A DNA stretch of 64,000 nt from assembly GCF_000313755.1 (NCBI RefSeq), contig NZ_AMZB01000121.1, forward strand, positions 124,001 to 188,000. Reading direction: 5' to 3'. Below, piece by piece: positions 63,337-64,000 of this stretch. The notes below the pieces were generated by a model, which was not told the DNA's origin, did not search any database, and saw only the letters and a list, made by a program, of their open reading frames with translations. Numbering within the stretch: the first letter of the stretch is position 1; every line of letters starts with the position of its first letter. The DNA is from Pseudomonas nitroreducens TX1. GTDB lineage: Bacteria; Pseudomonadota; Gammaproteobacteria; Pseudomonadales; Pseudomonadaceae. The translations under genes and the position numbers were made by a program.

Positions 63337-63960
63337 TCAGCGCTGCAAGTTGTCGATCTCTTGCACGCCGAACTCCACCAGCTTGTTCTGGAGAGTCCTG
63401 GGCGCTACTTCACCGAGCTCATCCGGGTTGAAGATGGCAACGGCGAAGCCCTTGTCGCGAAGCATGCCAACGGTCTGGTGCGTGGTTTGAAGGCGTTCCG
63501 CAACCTGGATGCTGACGTGTTTGTTGTCGACCACCGCCGGGGTGTCGCCGGTGATGCCGCCATTGCCGATCATCGTGTCGATCGCATGGCTGAGTTGGGC
63601 TCCGAGCTGGCTCTCGGTAACGCGGGGGCTGCCACGCTCGCCGTCGTTGACGTCGACCGTGCCGCTGATCACAGCGATGAACTGGAGCTGGCGCACACCG
63701 GGGACGCCCTCCGGCACAGACACGGCGGCCGGCATGCTGGTGCTGGCGGAAATGGACACCAGGGTGTCATCGAGCAGGGACTGGATCTCGCCGTGGACCC
63801 ATTGCCAGTAGCCGGAGATGGTCGCGTCGGCGCCTATGGCGGTGATCCAGTCCTCGCGGGTGAAGGTCGGATGCTGACCGCCCCCGGCCGGGCTGTATTT
63901 TGCCTGGAGCTGGTCGACGGTCAGGTTAATGTCCTGATTGGAGATGTTGTGCAGTTGCAT
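63337..63960 (-). CDS. Hypothetical protein, 207 aa
   Basis: No family is recognised; starts MQLHNISNQDINLTVDQLQ, mixed fold. GAGG precedes the ATG. The sequence ends 40 bp upstream, too soon to show a promoter element. Confidence 0.6.
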   Translation of the reverse strand: MQLHNISNQDINLTVDQLQAKYSPAGGGQHPTFTREDWITAIGADATISGYWQWVHGEIQSLLDDTLVSISASTSMPAAVSVPEGVPGVRQLQFIAVISGTVDVNDGERGSPRVTESQLGAQLSHAIDTMIGNGGITGDTPAVVDNKHVSIQVAERLQTTHQTVGMLRDKGFAVAIFNPDELGEVAPRTLQNKLVEFGVQEIDNLQR

Positions 63961-64000
63961 GGAAGAGTGCCTCACCGGTTGTTGATGAGGCACATCTTCT

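Overview
The window looks like a Pseudomonas chromosome segment joined to a large accessory (mobile) region. The first 14 kb reads as ordinary high-GC pseudomonad core: a PBP3-type transpeptidase, a copper-storage-like four-helix protein, NhaA, a BetT-like BCCT carrier, a TAXI-type TRAP transporter (receptor, fused permease, DUF1850 protein), a ClC chloride channel, a complete IS3-family insertion sequence with a broken orfB, and a LysR regulator. Species was assigned from protein resemblance only; no rRNA or tRNA gene was seen.

At about 14.2 kb the character changes sharply. A cluster of 22-23 bp repeats, like an IS21-family end, truncates a DUF262 (GmrSD-type) gene. From there to the end of the window lie about 65 mostly short, mostly minus-strand genes of phage/plasmid flavour, many with no recognisable family, in small operons with ATGA-type overlaps. 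Recognisable functions are: an AbiE-like type IV toxin-antitoxin pair with three operator palindromes exactly 55 bp apart; XRE, ParB-HTH and Arc-type DNA-binding proteins; an SspA homologue; an FtsH paralogue; an ATP-dependent DNA ligase; the nucleoid protein NdpA/YejK; two PP-loop (PAPS reductase/DndC-like) proteins; a frameshifted tRNA-guanine-transglycosylase-like gene; an ADP-ribosyltransferase-like protein; an ArdB-like antirestriction protein; two paralogous periplasmic ClpP-fold proteins; a Tat-exported YcbK-type peptidase; an OmpA-family lipoprotein; a cold-shock-domain fusion; and a YkgJ-type cysteine-cluster protein.

The strongest unexplained signal is a promoter-like element found 27 times between 14.6 and 61.6 kb: a GCTTCTGGCAC-type box, then 13-14 bases, then a hexamer of the form (G/C/T/A)AnnnT with A at position 2 and T at position 6 in nearly every copy. 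It sits just upstream of genes, follows gene orientation (26 on minus, one on plus before the plus-strand gene at 46833), and is absent from the core part. It gives the TTCTGG box a 16-17 base spacing from the -10-like hexamer. I infer an island-wide regulon that depends on an activator or modified RNA polymerase; the island-encoded SspA homologue is one candidate partner.

The accessory part continues past 64000, no conjugation, replication or integrase gene was recognised here, and neither attachment site could be defined, so whether it is an ICE, an integrated plasmid or phage-like element is open.
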